DNA of 64,000 nucleotides from Terebella lapidaria (Eukaryota; Annelida; Polychaeta; Terebellida; Terebellidae), in contig OX424568.1 in the NCBI GenBank assembly GCA_949152475.1, positions 18,389,667 through 18,453,666 on the forward strand. Direction: 5' to 3'. This document shows positions 22,063 through 32,570 of the stretch, piece by piece. Position 1 is the first letter of the stretch. Each line of letters begins with the position of its first letter. Below the pieces are notes generated by a model. The model was not told the origin of the DNA. It made no database searches and saw only the letters and a list, made by a program, of their open reading frames with translations. Made by a program: the position numbers and the translations under genes.

Positions 22063-22567
22063 ATCTTGGCAGTAACTTGCAAGTTTCTGTCAAACCTTCA
22101 CCAGTTCACGGTTCACCACACACTGACACAGTGACAGTCACCAGTGAGTGGACGTGCCGCCTGTGTGGCTGACGAGTCATATCGACTATCCATCTTTGTC
22201 TTGTTACTGTTGGTATGATCAGATAGTGATTGGACGAAAGTAGGAAGATCAAAAACATTTTCAAAGATGGTGCGACGGTGTGTGGTTTTGGCATGTGGTG
22301 GACTACCTGAGCCCCAAGTGCGAGGAACTCACGTTTTCCCTTTCACCAACGGAGTGCCTGACCAGCGATGGCTAAGATTTGTGCGAGTCTGGAGAACTAA
22401 CTTTGTGCCTTCAAAACACAGCCACGTGTGTTCTGAACATTTCCAACCAAATGACTTCGTCAACTATGAAGAGTTTAAAGCTGGTAAGAAATTTTAAAAA
22501 ATGCATGAACAAATAAGGGTTGCATGAACAAATAACATGGGCAAACTAAGACATATAGGCTATACTA

Positions 22568-23128
22568 AAGTTCATCCATCGGTGAAACACGCTTTTTGGC
22601 CGTAGTTTTGTTATAAACAATCGGATCAACTTTAAATTTTGTGTGTATTTATTGGGCATCATGCTGTAATTTTTCACCATAGAGTTCTATCTCAAAAGTT
22701 GAGAAAGTTGACAATCTAACCCAATGTTAAATTTCAGCCTCAACATGGAAATTCAAAGTCTGCACAAAAAACAACAATTTTTATTCGATGTACGAGTTAT
22801 ATATTACTTCAGAATACACATATTAACTCAATATAAACTGACTATGCCTTCCGACTCTAAATCAACACAATACAATGTATAGGTTCATTCTGTATGGGCA
22901 TAAACACGATAAAAGCCTCGAATTTGTTGAAATTTACTTGATCACATTTCCGACTGAAATTTAGCATTGGGTTAGATTGCCAACTTTTTAATTTTTTTAG
23001 ATAGAATTCTGACATTAGTGAAAAATTACGGCATGATACCCAATGGACAAACACAAAATTTCAAGTTGATCCGATCATTCAAAACGAAACTACGGCCAAA
23101 AAGCGTGTTCCACTGATGGACGAACTTC
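22568..23128. repeat. Foldback element FB (copy 1), in intron 1 of the transposase gene
   Basis: The arms are inverted copies of about 190 bp. The outer part has CACGCTTTTTGGCCGTAGTT and its complement; the inner part has CAATCTAACCCAATG...AAATTTCAG and its complement. The inner core recurs in foldbacks at 35.8 and 57.4 kb. No coding capacity. Confidence 0.75.
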
Positions 23129-25943
23129 ACTTCAATTTTGCCGCAACGCTGAATTCACGAACAGTGATATTTTTTAAAGCTGTTTTATCCTTTTGATAGA
23201 TGTTGATGAAAAATGTAACATTTCTGCACTCAGTTGGGAGTTTAGCATGTTAGTGGTTGTATGGAAATCATTGATTTGCAAATTTCAGCCAGCAAAATTG
23301 CAAAATTGGCAAGGGTTTTTCAGCAATTTAAGCTGAATATTGTCACCAATGTAGACTATATTTTGATTTTGTGTGAATGAAGGCTAAGCCTGATATGTTA
23401 ATTGGTGCCAAATATGGACATTCCTATTCTGGTAGATCCAGTAGACTACTGAAATGTATCAGATGCTTATCTCTGATGATCAGTCATACTGACATGCACA
23501 TCTTATAATTGTGTGTGTCAACATTTGAACCATCGAAAAGATTTGAACCATCATTGTTTTGTTGCAGGTGTTGTGAAACTACTACGGTTGAAGCAAGGAG
23601 CTTTTCCCACGGTACAGCCCTCAAACGAAAAGCTGCACAATGTGCTTCTGAGGCCGAGGAAATCGAAGACTGGTATGTACCTGTGACTGTTATGAATATG
23701 GTGTATTGTATCTATACAACTATTTGCATGGGTGTTTGCCTGCTTCGGGTATATCATGATTCATGGTACTGATATTTTGTCACGATACTGTCATTTGTAC
23801 TTAATCAGGTCCCAGCTATTCCGAGAATGTCTTCAAGACCACGGAGACATTTGCCGAGTCGAGGAGTCAAGATGTTGTCAAGATGGATCCAGCGCGGGTA
23901 AATCTTCAACAATAATAATGTTCTCACTTCTATTCAGAAAAATATGTTAGTTAATCAACTTTACAATCTAATTATCAGTTTCCAAATCTCTATATGTGTT
24001 CGTGATAATTTAATCCTATTCAAAGATTGGAAAAAAAATTAACATGTGTTAAGTGTGAACAGTTTGGATGTTTGTTACATGTATTTGTGTATCCACCGAC
24101 CCTTCAGGAGATCAAAGGGCCTAAACAGGTTATTGAACCACCTCTATCAGTGACTGAGGAAAGCATTGAAGAATCGAGAGATCCTGTCTTGGTGGGTCCT
24201 CCACAGTACGATTGGCACCCACTCATGTCATCGAAAGGTGAGTAGACATAGCTGAAGTCATGTGTGAATTGGTTCCACTGGTAATAAGATCTTATTTTCC
24301 ATTACAGCAATGATGGTGGGATATTTTCAATTTTCCCCTTAAACGCTCATAATTTTGATGTTGAACAAACTGAAGTTTACCTTGAAAAAATATATTATTT
24401 TGCATGGCCTAGATATTGAAATTTCATCCATCAGGTGTCCAAACTGCCCCACCTGTCCAGAACAACAACAGCGCATCGAGGAGTTGTCAGGCGAACCTTG
24501 CCAACCTCCCACCGTTGGAGCTGCTAACAGTGGTGTGTTCTAACAGTGGTGTGTTCTAACGGTGGCGTGTTAATACAGCTACTTATGTCCTCGTGTGTTA
24601 CCTTGAAATTCTTGCTATATACTGTGGTCCCTTTCAGACCCATTGATCTTACCTCCTGGCAACAAAATCAAGGTTTTATCTGAGAAGAAGTTTTTCTACA
24701 GGTGTTCATCTACATGAAAATGTTAAACTTTTCCAAATAACGTCTTTGTTGAGGGGACGTCTTCATTGAGGGGAGTCCTGTATGAGTGAAAACATTGCTA
24801 TTTGAGGGGGGACATCTGTTTGTAGGTGGTTTACAACGTAATTTTGTATTACATGTACTCCTGGCCTAATAATGTTAAATCGTGTATTATTCATTGTGTA
24901 CTCCAGAAGGCAACTGAAGCACCGATGGAGCAGGTGGCAGATAGTGAGTCTAACAAGGAGCCTGACGACATGAGTGAAGCTGGATTCGACCCTGAGGATG
25001 AGTTGTGGGAGCCGGCTGAGGACTGTGATGACCACACTGATTCAATCGAAGAAAATTCTGACATTGAAGTCAACTACAAATATTCATTGTGAGTATACAT
25101 TAGTCTGAAGCCAAAATGCCCAATATAGGTGCTCACAGAGTTATCATGTCCTTTGATACAATGTTATACAGATATTTCATCCAGATAATCATGTAACTTA
25201 CTTTTGTTCCAGGAAAGTTGGAGAGCGGCCTCCCCAGCATCCGAAAGAATTCTTGATCTTTTGCAACATGTGTGGAATGCAAGTGCCAAACAGACCTCAT
25301 CATTGTGAACAAGTTGGAAACATGCATCAAAGTTGAGCAAGTATGTGTATAGCATATTTGATGATAGTATCATTTATTCTATTCACTCAAAATGAATCCT
25401 CAATTATTTTTCTTTTCCGGGCATGTACATGTTATAAATATATTTTTCCGATAACATGTGAACTAGTGCATGTATTAAGATAAGGGCAAAATGTGTTGGT
25501 TTAGTGCAATGTTCCACATGTACAAAATATATTAATAATTTCAGTCTATAAGGATTTCATATGTTTCGTATAAACATCGTCATCCCTAATTTTACAGAAG
25601 TGCAATTGTGGCTACTTTCGGATATGATTACCAACTCTCTCTATATTACTGTTGTTGATGACAAAATTGGTTTTGCATATTCCTAGTCTCGCTACCTTGA
25701 AGCAACATTTCTGCAACAGTGGCAAGACGAGCAGCAGTCCATGATCACACAACTGAAGGAGCGAGATGAACCACTGCACATCGCAGGAGATGGCCGAAAC
25801 GACTCCCCTGGTTACGCGGTGAAATACGGCTCTCACACTGTGATGGGGTGCAGCGTCAACAATGTACTAAATTTCCAGCGTGTTTAGGTGTAATATCTTA
25901 CAGTAGTATATTTCTGGTGCAATAATACATACACTGTCTTATT

Positions 25944-26890
25944 AAGGCATTTCAACAGAAATGCCTTTATGTTTTTGTCAAATTATTAGTTTTTTTTCCA
26001 CATTTTAGTTACCGCACGTTAACTTCAGTTTGCCTCTATGTATCTTCGCCGAATTTTCACCGCTGATCAGAAATGTTGTGTAGAAGAGAAGGAGCATATT
26101 GTTTTTGAGCCAGGTCCATGGGGATGAAATATATGTTTCTGGTTTCCGCACGATAACTCAAAAAGTTCTATGGCAATGACTGCGGAACTTTGCATGGAGG
26201 TCCATATATCACCAGGGAAGAAGCCTATTGATTTTGAGGCCGATCCGTCAAACGACTTTTGACCTAGGGCTTGAAATAGTTTTAGCTGAGTCATCCTTGA
26301 GGCTCTCATACATATCTCGAAACGTACATTATTTTCGGAATCGTCATACATGTACTAGGCAAATATGTCTAAGGGGTTGTCAAAGAGCTTCATCGATATC
26401 TCGGAAACGGTGCCTCGTGAGCGAAAAGGACGTTATTTTCATACTAATCGCCCTAGACAAACATGTCTTAAGGGTATTAGGGGTGACCTTTGACCTTGAT
26501 CTGAAATTTTTTACCCGAGTCGACATTTTTCATTTTCGTCGATATCTCAGAAACGGTGCGTCGTAGAGTGAAACGGATGTTATTTTCGGACTCGTCGCCC
26601 TCGACAAACAATAAGTCAAACATGTCTTAATGGTATTAGAGATGACCTTGGACCTTGACCTGAATTTTTTTCGCTGAGTCAGCATTTTTCAATTTCATCG
26701 ATATCACGGAAACTGTGACCTAGAGCAAACCAGACATTAGACAGATAGTTTTTAGGGGTATCAAGTTTGTCCTTCACATAGATGTAATTGCATAAATGTC
26801 TTATAGGTCTCATTGGGAGCTTCGTCATATTTTGTTTTTTTTTATGCTTCACCCTGAAATGCCTCGAAGGCCTCTAGGCCTTGACGTCTA
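25944..26890 (-). repeat. Dispersed element with short Sat-B core (unexpanded copy)
   Basis: It is the reverse complement of the element at 32571-35505. Its right end (GGCCTTGACGTCTAG) matches that element's left end, and the CGCACGATAACTCAAAAAG region matches the other side. Only about three 147-bp units are present. It lies in an intron-sized gap of the transposase gene. Confidence 0.75.
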
Positions 26891-27689
26891 GTTTTTGCAT
26901 GAAATTTCTCTGTATATTTCATTTCTATTGGAAGAAACATTGATCACCATAAATCTCGAACACCATTTCAGTGACTTGTGCATAAAGATTAGAAGATGTG
27001 TAATCTGAAAATTTTTTTCCAATTACAGAGCAATGAAGTTCAAAACTCGGCAAGGTGCGAACTGGAGGGTCTGCTGCGAGCGATGGACTGCCTGTCAGCA
27101 AACGACTTGGTGGTGGCAGAACTGATCACTGATCGCCACAAGACGATTGCGAAGTGGATGCGGGAAACCTATCCAGAAACATGAGAAACGAAGCACCGCA
27201 ATGATGTCTGGCTTAGTCTTATCAATGTTATGATGGACACTGGACAAATGACATTTTGTAGACTTGCACCTATGCTTCCATTTTCTTTCTGATCCATTTG
27301 ATTCAATGCTGGCTTTGTAGCTGTGTCTTCGATTGCAAAAAATTGGTTAATGTGTGCAAGATAATCTGACATTCCACATACCAAACATTTACCTGCATTT
27401 ACACAACTGGTTTGCTTTATCCATGGAGTCACTAAGTGCGTTGTCATGTTGTCTTACTTGTGTCCTCCATTATTGACCATTGTCATTGTTTATTGCTCAG
27501 TGTTACATGATGTACTCAAATTGGTTTAAATTTGTGATGCGTCGCAGACAAACATGTAGTCGGGTCTTCTCGACTGCAGCGTTCTCTGTGTTAAATCTTG
27601 TAAAATATCCTAGTTTACAAATGAACCAATCTTCAAGCATTCGTGGTTGGTCTGGTTCTGATAAATGTGTGTCTATTAGTACATGAATT

Positions 27690-28205
27690 CAGCTCATTTC
27701 AAATGCTGCTGTTCTGACTGGCTGCTAGTCTTGGTTCATATCCCACGCTTGTTTTTTTTACCTGGGGAGTTACACTGTAACCAGGTTTTTTTAAAAAAAA
27801 GGGGTTATGCAAGACACATTTAAATTTTCGGAATGTAACCAATTTTGTTATAAATTGCTGTGCTGTCCAATCTTGTCTAATGTATATGGATTCTGAGATG
27901 GAATTTAAGATTCAATATATACATAAATATGTTATATAGCACAGCATTTATTTGTTATGATGTGTGTCTGTTTGTACATAATTTTATCTCACATTAAATG
28001 CTGAATATATTCTTACTATTACAGGCTACTACTCTTGTTTCATATCTTACGCTTTTTTTTACCGGGGGGGGGGGTGGATGTGGAGTTATATAACCAAATG
28101 TTCCTAATGTTACTTGTTTCATTATAAATTGCTGTGCTTGTCCAATCTTGTATATAGACTTCTAGTCAGAATTGTAGTGTAAATGAATACATGAATATGT
28201 TGTGC
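27690..28205. repeat. Imperfect tandem duplication downstream of the transposase
   Basis: Two copies of about 250 bp share TTATAAATTGCTGTGC, TCCAATCTTGT and a CTCTTGTTTCATATC-type start. The second has a G11 run at about 28065-28077. Confidence 0.6.
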
Positions 28206-28298
28206 CTTGGGGTGTCTGGACAGTGATTACTAATTTACTAGTACATTGTGGTAGTAACCAGGCAACAGGGTCTTGTTACAGTGTTTGTGAAAAATATT

Positions 28299-28304
28299 AA
28301 TAAA
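28299..28304 (+). terminator. Candidate polyadenylation signal of the transposase gene
   Basis: AATAAA followed by a GT-rich stretch (AAAGTTGTTTGTC) about 20 bp on; the best signal after the last recognisable exon. Confidence 0.4.
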
Positions 28305-29238
28305 CATCATGATACATTAAAGTTGTTTGTCATTATTGTCACTAAAAAACAAATCAATTTTGAACCATCAAGAATTTTTGGAAATTGAATTCTTGAGAAT
28401 TATCATTATCCACATAATTTTTGGAATATGTATTCAAACTTGCGATAAAATAGATTTTAGTAGGCAGGGTGTTGGACATTTATCACTATTTCGAGTAAAC
28501 TTCGCTGTCATTCTACGATATCCGAAATTTATTCGGATAGCAATCCAGATACATAAACATATATACAAACGAATCAAAGAACATGCTACCCTAGGTGGCA
28601 CATAGCCGCATGGCTGTCTTCCTGTGTCTATTATATAATCTGAAAGACCTTTTGATTTGGGAATTCAGTTCGCTCAATCACATGGATGAACTGGGGATAA
28701 GTACAGTATTATGAGTATATCATTTGGAGTTTGGCATGCACAAAGTCAATGCCAAGGAATTTTGATCAGATCACCAAACGCGCTAAACAATGTGATACTG
28801 TATTCCTCGGCACCAAACTCGCGTTGAATAAACCGGTAGATGTTGTTTTTGCAATGAATGGGTTGATTGATGTCTGGGAAATGGAGCGTGTATCTGCAAC
28901 ACGAGCAAATGTCTCGGCATGCATGGGCACCGGGGATCTGACCGCTAATCTCAACTTGCAGAATATACGTGCGCGCGCGTTTTACAAAGGAAAATCAATG
29001 GATTTAGCCCCTTCTTGAGATTTTCCAATGATTTCATAACTCTGGCTAATTGCATGTGTCTAATTTGTCAGCTGTCAAAACATAATTACGACTGCTTGGA
29101 ATTGTTTGCACGAGTTTGCGTCATCAAGATGGCGGCGACCATGGTACATGTGCTCGCATTGGACAACGATATAAAATGTTCGATTTATTGATTATTCGTG
29201 GTCACAATCAGTCGAGACTTGGTAGATGTTGATATCAG

Positions 29239-29729
29239 GTTTTATCACATGCTATGAATTTATCTTAAACTACAAACAGTAGGAACACACAGTGATTTCC
29301 GACAGTGTGATAACGTTTGTCGGAAACATCATGTTTGCACTATTTTTTCTTCACATTTTTGCTTCACATTTCACATAATTCACATGCACTTTTCCTAATG
29401 TGAAACAACAATGAAAGCACGAGTGTTCTATGACGTGACAATGTAACTTCACGCGATTCAGCCTTAGTAACATATAACCATGCAGAAAACGTACAACCAC
29501 TATGACGTCATATTACAAAATACTTGACGACCCGGTGATCTGCAGTGTTTATATTGTTTCCTAGCAACGCAATGTTTACGGGTCTTCTACTCATCAGTAG
29601 AAGGGGTCCTTGAGTACAATCAAAAATTGTAAGAAGTTCTTGCAATCTTTGGTACAATTTCACTTTAATTTACAGGGGTTGGGTTTTCAAATATTTCAGA
29701 ATCATAAATTCATAGCATGCGATAAAAAC
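29239..29729. mobile_element. MITE-like element near the right end of the transposon
   Basis: Inverted ends of about 24 bp share GCATGCTATGAATTTA-like sequence (left TCACATGCTATGAATTTA, right TAAATTCATAGCATGCGA). A hairpin, GGGTCTTCTACT / AGTAGAAGGGGTCC, lies at 29580-29610. No coding. It could be a subterminal part of the larger transposon. Confidence 0.4.
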
Positions 29730-29894
29730 AAAACCTGTTTCGTGTGTTTTCCAGCACACGGGAAAGATCTCGTTTGAACTGGCGGAAGAACATCAGAAAG
29801 CACTCGACCTTCGGTCTCGTGCTCTCTTGTATTCTTCCGCCAGTTCAAACTTGATCTTTCCCGCGTGCTGGAAAACATACTCACCTAGTTTTGT
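29728..29894. repeat. Long hairpin, copy 1
   Basis: Arms 29728-29790 and 29832-29894 are nearly perfect complements (GTGTGTTTTCCAGCACACGG, then GTTTGAACTGGCGGAAGAA). The loop is GACCTTCGGTC-centred. It lies just inside the right terminal repeat of the Kolobok-like element. Open frames on both strands here are by-products of the palindrome. Confidence 0.8.
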
Positions 29895-30006
29895 CATTAT
29901 ATACTGCATATTTATTGCAAAAAACCGCAGGGTAAACCCTACCTTTAATAGAATTATAGAATTATACAATAGAATTATGTCTGAACAGTTGTGTGTGATA
30001 AAATAA

Positions 30007-30165
30007 AAACCACGCTCGTGTGTTTTCCGCAAAAAGATATCGGTCTCGTTTGGTCTGGCGGATGAACACAGAATACACTCGTCCTTCGGACTCGTGCATC
30101 CTGAATTCATCCGCCAGACCAAACTCGACCGATATCTTTTTGCGGAAAACACACTCACATGGTTT
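30007..30165. repeat. Long hairpin, copy 2
   Basis: Arms 30007-30066 and 30105-30165 are nearly perfect complements (GTGTGTTTTCCGCAAAAAG, then GTTTGGTCTGGCGGATGAA). The layout is the same as copy 1, 280 bp away, but about a third of the arm sequence differs. It ends about 25 bp before the Penelope coding piece resumes. Confidence 0.8.
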
Positions 30166-30189
30166 CATATATGTATCTCCATGAAAACG

Positions 30190-31250
30190 ACGTGGGCTCT
30201 ATATTTGGGACCTTTGGACAAAATGTCTTCCAATGATTCATTCTCCACTATATTGAGGTCGCCTGAAATAACATGCCCAACTGGATCGTGTATTAACGGA
30301 GAGTTAATGCAAGTGCAGGAGGGTGGGTTATGTAAGAGATCATCAATATCCAAATCATTCAATGTTTGTTTGTAGTTGAATATCTTGGAAGCAACAGATT
30401 TGGTATATGAGTAGGATATAGATGGAGCGGCCGTGTCAGTGAAGTATGATGGTACCTGGGACTGAACTGACTTATGATGTAATATATTACTGATGTTAAT
30501 TGCATCAATACCTTTATTGGCAAATTTTATCTTCAGAAAAGACCGTTTGGGTGGTATATATTCGGAAGTCTGTGTTGGCTTATGAAGCCGATGATAAACA
30601 ATATCCATGATAATGGAATACAGACGAAATTCATAGCTATTGGTATTTCTGATATAGTGGGTAGGACATTGGTCCTCTAGTTCTTTAAGTTTAACATGAG
30701 GTATGGCAAATAATTTAGTGCGAACATAGTGTAGGCCTAGTGGTTGTTTCAATATTTCGAGTAGACCATCAAAGGAAATATCATGAATAGATGGTCGATT
30801 ATAATGTCGTTGTCCATGGCTTCGTTTCCTACGTTTAAATGATGTAAATAAATTCATTACATTAACTGAACTGCATCCTGGGCTTGTCAGGTTTCCCACT
30901 GAACTGATATTATCGTTACAGCCATAAGGTGTAGCTGTGCCTAGTTCACGTATCCAATGTTCTTCTCGTTTCCTGCGGGTGGGTGTACTTAATGAGGGAC
31001 TATTAGTATGGTGATATATTTTTTCTATGACTCGAACTTTCATTGACAAAATAGAATGGTCATCCTGATTAAAATGTTGATAAAGTAGTTGATTAGAATT
31101 ATTATTGATGTTGGAAAGATGACCATTACCTCTCTTGTTAAGCTGTCCTTTGGTTTCTCTAATATATACGAGACCACATATAGTGCATTCAATTCCGTAT
31201 ACGATATTGATGGTCTTGCAATTGATGTTTTCATAATTTTTACTAGTATA
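30190..31250 (-). pseudogene. Penelope-like element, GIY-YIG endonuclease and linker region
   Basis: On the minus strand an N-terminal domain reads YGIECTICGLVYIRETKG (31215-31155), the CxxC zinc-binding and Y-I-x-E-T parts of the GIY-YIG nuclease used in Penelope-like elements. It is followed by REEHWIRELGTATPYGCND, MNLFTSFKRRKRSHG, and a long region ending KQTLNDLDIDDLLHNPPSCTC, CINSPLIHDPVGHVISGDLN and LSKGPKYR. The RT part should follow directly but lies 9 kb away. Fossil. Confidence 0.75.
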
Positions 31251-31260
31251 TACCCAGTAT

Positions 31261-31335
31261 AATACCCAGTATTAAGTATCCCGAGCAAACAAAACAGGGT
31301 CCGTTATCCAATCTCATAGTCCGGGGACAGAAAGG
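31261..31335 (-). repeat. Terminal repeat of the Penelope-like element (5' copy)
   Basis: Direct-repeat partner of 18790-18863. Just before it the short word ATACCCAGTAT is itself doubled (about 31250-31270). Confidence 0.8.
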
Positions 31336-31769
31336 ATATTCGGATTACGCTAAAAATTAACAATGAGCATGAGTAACTACCCATTCATCATATCCAAGCA
31401 AATGACCCTTTGTGAAATTTTGACATTGAGCCTGAGGTCGAGATCCAAGACAAAACACTATTAGAAGAAAAAACTTAACCTTACATACTAATGTGCTTGT
31501 TTGGAAGTCTCTACGAGAATTAGAACTGGAGTTATAGCCATTATGTGATTATCATGTTTTGTGTGACCTTGACTATTGACATTTGGCCACGAAAACGTGT
31601 CTAGAGAAGAGGGTGCCTAAAATGCTTTGTAATTGTGAGTTTGGTTTAGAACGTTTGAGAATTACGGCCTGTAGAGTGCAACAAAAATATATACTCAAAC
31701 AAACAAACAAACAAACATACGCAACTGACCAACATACTTGGCGGAATTTCGCCAAATAAATAATAATAC
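31336..31769 (-). other. Lysozyme intron, 5' part
   Basis: Non-coding. It holds a tract related to the R1/GGAGTTATAGCC repeats (about 31500-31570) and a CAAA repeat at about 31697-31716. The splice donor GTATTATT is at 31769-31762 on the minus strand. Confidence 0.65.
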
Positions 31770-31950
31770 CTTGGGAATTAGCCACTTCGAAAATTTTGGG
31801 CCTCAAGGATTGGAGTCGTCCAAGGTCAGTTTTTGCCAGTTGCTGGGAAGCAGGGACACCGCTGAATGACAACCCATCCTGACTGGCGGTAGTAGGGAGG
31901 GCTCCGGTCACATTCAGCGCCATGATATCCCCGTATCTGTTCCAACTCAT
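31770..31950 (-). CDS. Goose-type lysozyme, first coding exon
   Basis: It encodes residues 1-60: MSWNRYGDIMALNVTGAL, TASQDGLSFSGVPASQQLA and TDLGRLQSLRPKIFEVANSQ. RYGDIM, TASQDGL.FSGV.AS and DLGRL are N-terminal marks of the g-type family. The exon ends CAAG before GTATTATT, in the right phase for the last exon at 17667-18064. ATG 31950 was chosen because an in-frame TGA lies about 40 bp upstream. No signal peptide is evident, as in several fish g-type lysozymes. An acceptor-like CACCAG at about 31972 would allow an upstream exon with a signal peptide, which I could not find. Confidence 0.88.
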
Positions 31951-32570
31951 GCTCACGTTTGATGTTCTTGACTCTGGTGAATCTTCTAGTCAGGAGTTGA
32001 ACTAGACAAGGGAAGTGACGTTTTCCGCGAGACACACTGTGAACTAGACGTCTGGAGATGAACAAAAAATACGTGCTTTTGTTTAAGTTTCTGTATGCAA
32101 TCGACATACATCAATACAGACTGCAAAGAATCACAAAAGTACAAAGTACAGCATGAGACGTTATAAAACATTAATAGCACCGAGCACTAATATTAACCAT
32201 CACAAACAAATTTCACTCAGATATTATTTGTTGTATTGTGATATTTGTATTGTCCGGGTTATGGGTTGAACATGGTGACAAACAACATTAATGCCACCGA
32301 GCTAGTGGATCAAGGACACATCCTTAATGTAACATTAATTCTCTTTCAAATATTTCTCTTAGATATTATATGTATATAGTATTTCCATTGTCTAATTAAC
32401 CGGGTTATGGATGGATTGTGTCAATGTGTAGTGACGGACAACTTGCTTACGTGATTGTACGTGATTGGCAATCTCCACATTGTCTGTAAATTTGCAATAA
32501 ATAGCCCATCATCTCTGTCTTTTATCTGTACGGTAATGATCACGGAACAGAACGAAAACTATTGAAACAC
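31951..32570. other. Upstream region of the lysozyme gene
   Basis: Holds the presumed 5' UTR and promoter of the minus-strand lysozyme gene. Acceptor-like sequences (TTCATCTCCAG near 32056, TTCTTTGCAG near 32122) suggest a non-coding leader exon further right. No clear coding exon. Confidence 0.45.

Larger units (their letters stand above)
22267..27230 (+). pseudogene. THAP-domain transposase, Kolobok-like, multi-exon and degenerate
   Basis: Exon 1 (22267-22483) encodes a THAP DNA-binding domain (C5, C10, W35, C55, H58 with CSEHF). Further exons with matching phases: 23568-23672 (LKQGAFPTV, end of THAP), 23809-23897, 24108-24237, 24435-24532, 24907-25088 (acidic), 25213 to about 25338 (CNMCGMQV), about 25598 (KCNCGYFRI), 25688-25880 and 27029-27183. 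The last two hold family motifs: EPLHIAGDGRNDSPGYAVKY, SNEVQNSA and ELITDRHKTIAKW, around catalytic aspartates. It is broken. A TGA lies in frame near 25334. About 70 residues are missing between CNCGYFRI and SRYLEATF. After TYPET the frame is lost (HRNDVW appears in another frame) and the C-terminal third is absent. The start has a good Kozak context (AAAGATGG). Function today is doubtful. Confidence 0.7.
21299..29944 (+). mobile_element. Kolobok-like DNA transposon, 8.6 kb
   Basis: The ends at 21299-21332 and 29911-29944 are inverted copies differing at one of 34 positions; the inner word is TAGGGTTTACCCTGCGG. Each is flanked by TTAA (21295-21298 and 29945-29948). TTAA target duplications plus a THAP-domain transposase point to the Kolobok superfamily; piggyBac also uses TTAA but has no THAP. 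The interior holds a multi-exon transposase gene, smaller inserted elements and a polyadenylation signal. The terminal repeats are much better kept than the gene, so this copy may have been moved by another element's transposase. Confidence 0.7.
18785..31335 (-). mobile_element. Penelope-like retroelement (Naiad-type domain order), interrupted by about 9 kb
   Basis: Direct terminal repeats of about 74 bp (18790-18863 and 31261-31335, both with CCGAGCAAAC and CAGGGTCCGTTATCC) bracket two coding pieces on the minus strand. The upstream piece (31.3-30.2 kb) has a GIY-YIG endonuclease. The downstream piece (21.03-19.0 kb) has the reverse transcriptase. Endonuclease before RT is the permuted order described for Naiad/Chlamys Penelope-like elements; the classic order is the reverse. 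The element is broken, with several lesions plus the large insertion, and about 380 bp of unrelated sequence inside the RT region (about 19835-20215). It lies wholly inside the lysozyme intron, on the same strand as the gene. Confidence 0.75.

Noticed and set aside
28731-29018. 95-codon plus-strand frame inside the transposon
   Set aside because: No similarity to the missing transposase C terminus and no splice signals; a chance frame.
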